31,285 nucleotides of DNA, from assembly GCF_937900395.1 (NCBI RefSeq), contig NZ_CALCDX010000178.1, forward strand, positions 1 to 31,285. Direction: 5' to 3'. This document shows positions 31,051 to 31,285 of the stretch, piece after piece (position 1 is the first letter of the stretch; every line of letters begins with the position of its first letter). The notes under the pieces were generated by a model, which worked only from the letters and a program-made list of their open reading frames with translations, ran no database searches and was not told where the DNA came from. Both the position numbers and the translations under genes were made by a program. The stretch is from an uncultured Caulobacter sp. GTDB taxonomy: Bacteria > Pseudomonadota > Alphaproteobacteria > Caulobacterales > Caulobacteraceae.

Positions 31051-31285
31051 ATGAATTCGAGACTCGCCAAGTTCGCGATCGGCCAAGTCGTCCGTCACCG
31101 CATCTTCCCGTTCCGGGGTGTGGTGTTCGACGTCGACCCGGTGTTCGCCAATACGGAGGAGTGGTGGCAGTCGATCCCCGAGGAGATCCGGCCCACCAAG
31201 GACCAGCCGTTCTACCACCTGCTGGCCGAGAACGAGGACAACAGCTACGTCGCCTACGTCTCCGAGCAGAACCTGCTGCCCGACG
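31051..31285 (+). CDS. hspQ: HspQ, hemimethylated-DNA-binding/heat-shock protein, 5' part
   Basis: The frame starts at ATG 31051 and runs off the window end after about 78 residues. The sequence KFAIGQVVRHRIFPFRGVVF, then DVDPVFANTEEWWQSIP, KDQPFYHLLAENEDNSYVAY and VSEQNLLPD is the YccV/HspQ domain in order. HspQ proteins bind hemimethylated DNA and in enterobacteria also act as a Lon specificity factor; they are about 100-130 residues, so most of the protein is here. It is divergent from ppx/gppA. A GCTATTCT sequence about 15 bases upstream resembles a Caulobacter housekeeping -10 element, but the -35 is unclear. Confidence 0.88.
   Translation, partial: MNSRLAKFAIGQVVRHRIFPFRGVVFDVDPVFANTEEWWQSIPEEIRPTKDQPFYHLLAENEDNSYVAYVSEQNLLPD

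Noticed and set aside
1..31285. tRNA genes, rRNA, CRISPR arrays, intact insertion sequences or integrase genes
   Set aside because: None were recognised on either strand. The only mobile-type traces are the remnants at 13517-14193 and the short repeat in hemD.

Overview
The window is almost entirely from a high-GC alphaproteobacterium of the Caulobacter type. Evidence: many large TonB-dependent receptors, a FecI/FecR signalling set, AapJQMP-type amino-acid transport genes, and housekeeping genes (guaB, guaA, rlmE, ppx/gppA, hspQ) with Caulobacter-like sequence. The first ~1 kb does not belong to it. Positions 1 to ~1010 carry the end of a betaproteobacterial (Comamonadaceae-like) hemD followed by hemX, joined in frame to a truncated ABC ATPase gene. 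The simplest reading is a chimeric contig join.

Region 1 (~1010-13492, all on the minus strand) looks like a peptide-scavenging locus. Read in transcription order it has an Lrp/AsnC regulator, an exported amidohydrolase with a C-terminal CIA30-like domain, a TonB-dependent receptor, a lipoprotein amidohydrolase, an exported amidohydrolase homologue without its metal-binding histidines, then a lipoprotein solute-binding protein, two permeases and an ATPase. The last six genes overlap each other by 4-17 bases. The likely flow is uptake of oligopeptides through the outer membrane, cleavage in the periplasm by amidohydrolase-family dipeptidases, then import of free amino acids by the ABC transporter.

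Region 2 (13493-14249) is a scar. It holds a remnant of a HlyD-type secretion adaptor and a remnant of a TIGR02391 (Ymh)-type protein. Neither looks intact.

Region 3 (14250-22546, plus strand) is a cell-surface signalling and uptake system: an STN-domain TonB receptor, an ECF sigma factor, a FecR-type anti-sigma factor, a second paralogous TonB receptor without STN, and an exported Ca2+-dependent PI-PLC-like enzyme. The substrate may be an inositol-phosphate or phosphoinositide compound. This is the best candidate for an undescribed system here.

Region 4 (22814-31285) is mostly housekeeping. On the minus strand it has guaB, a MAPEG-family membrane protein, an RsmB/NOP-type RNA methyltransferase and guaA as one apparent operon, preceded by a small secreted Cys-repeat protein with a potentially structured leader. 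Next come Ppx/GppA, RlmE and a two-TM potassium channel with RCK domain as a second overlapping operon. hspQ starts divergently and runs off the window end. I saw no tRNA, rRNA, CRISPR array or intact insertion sequence.
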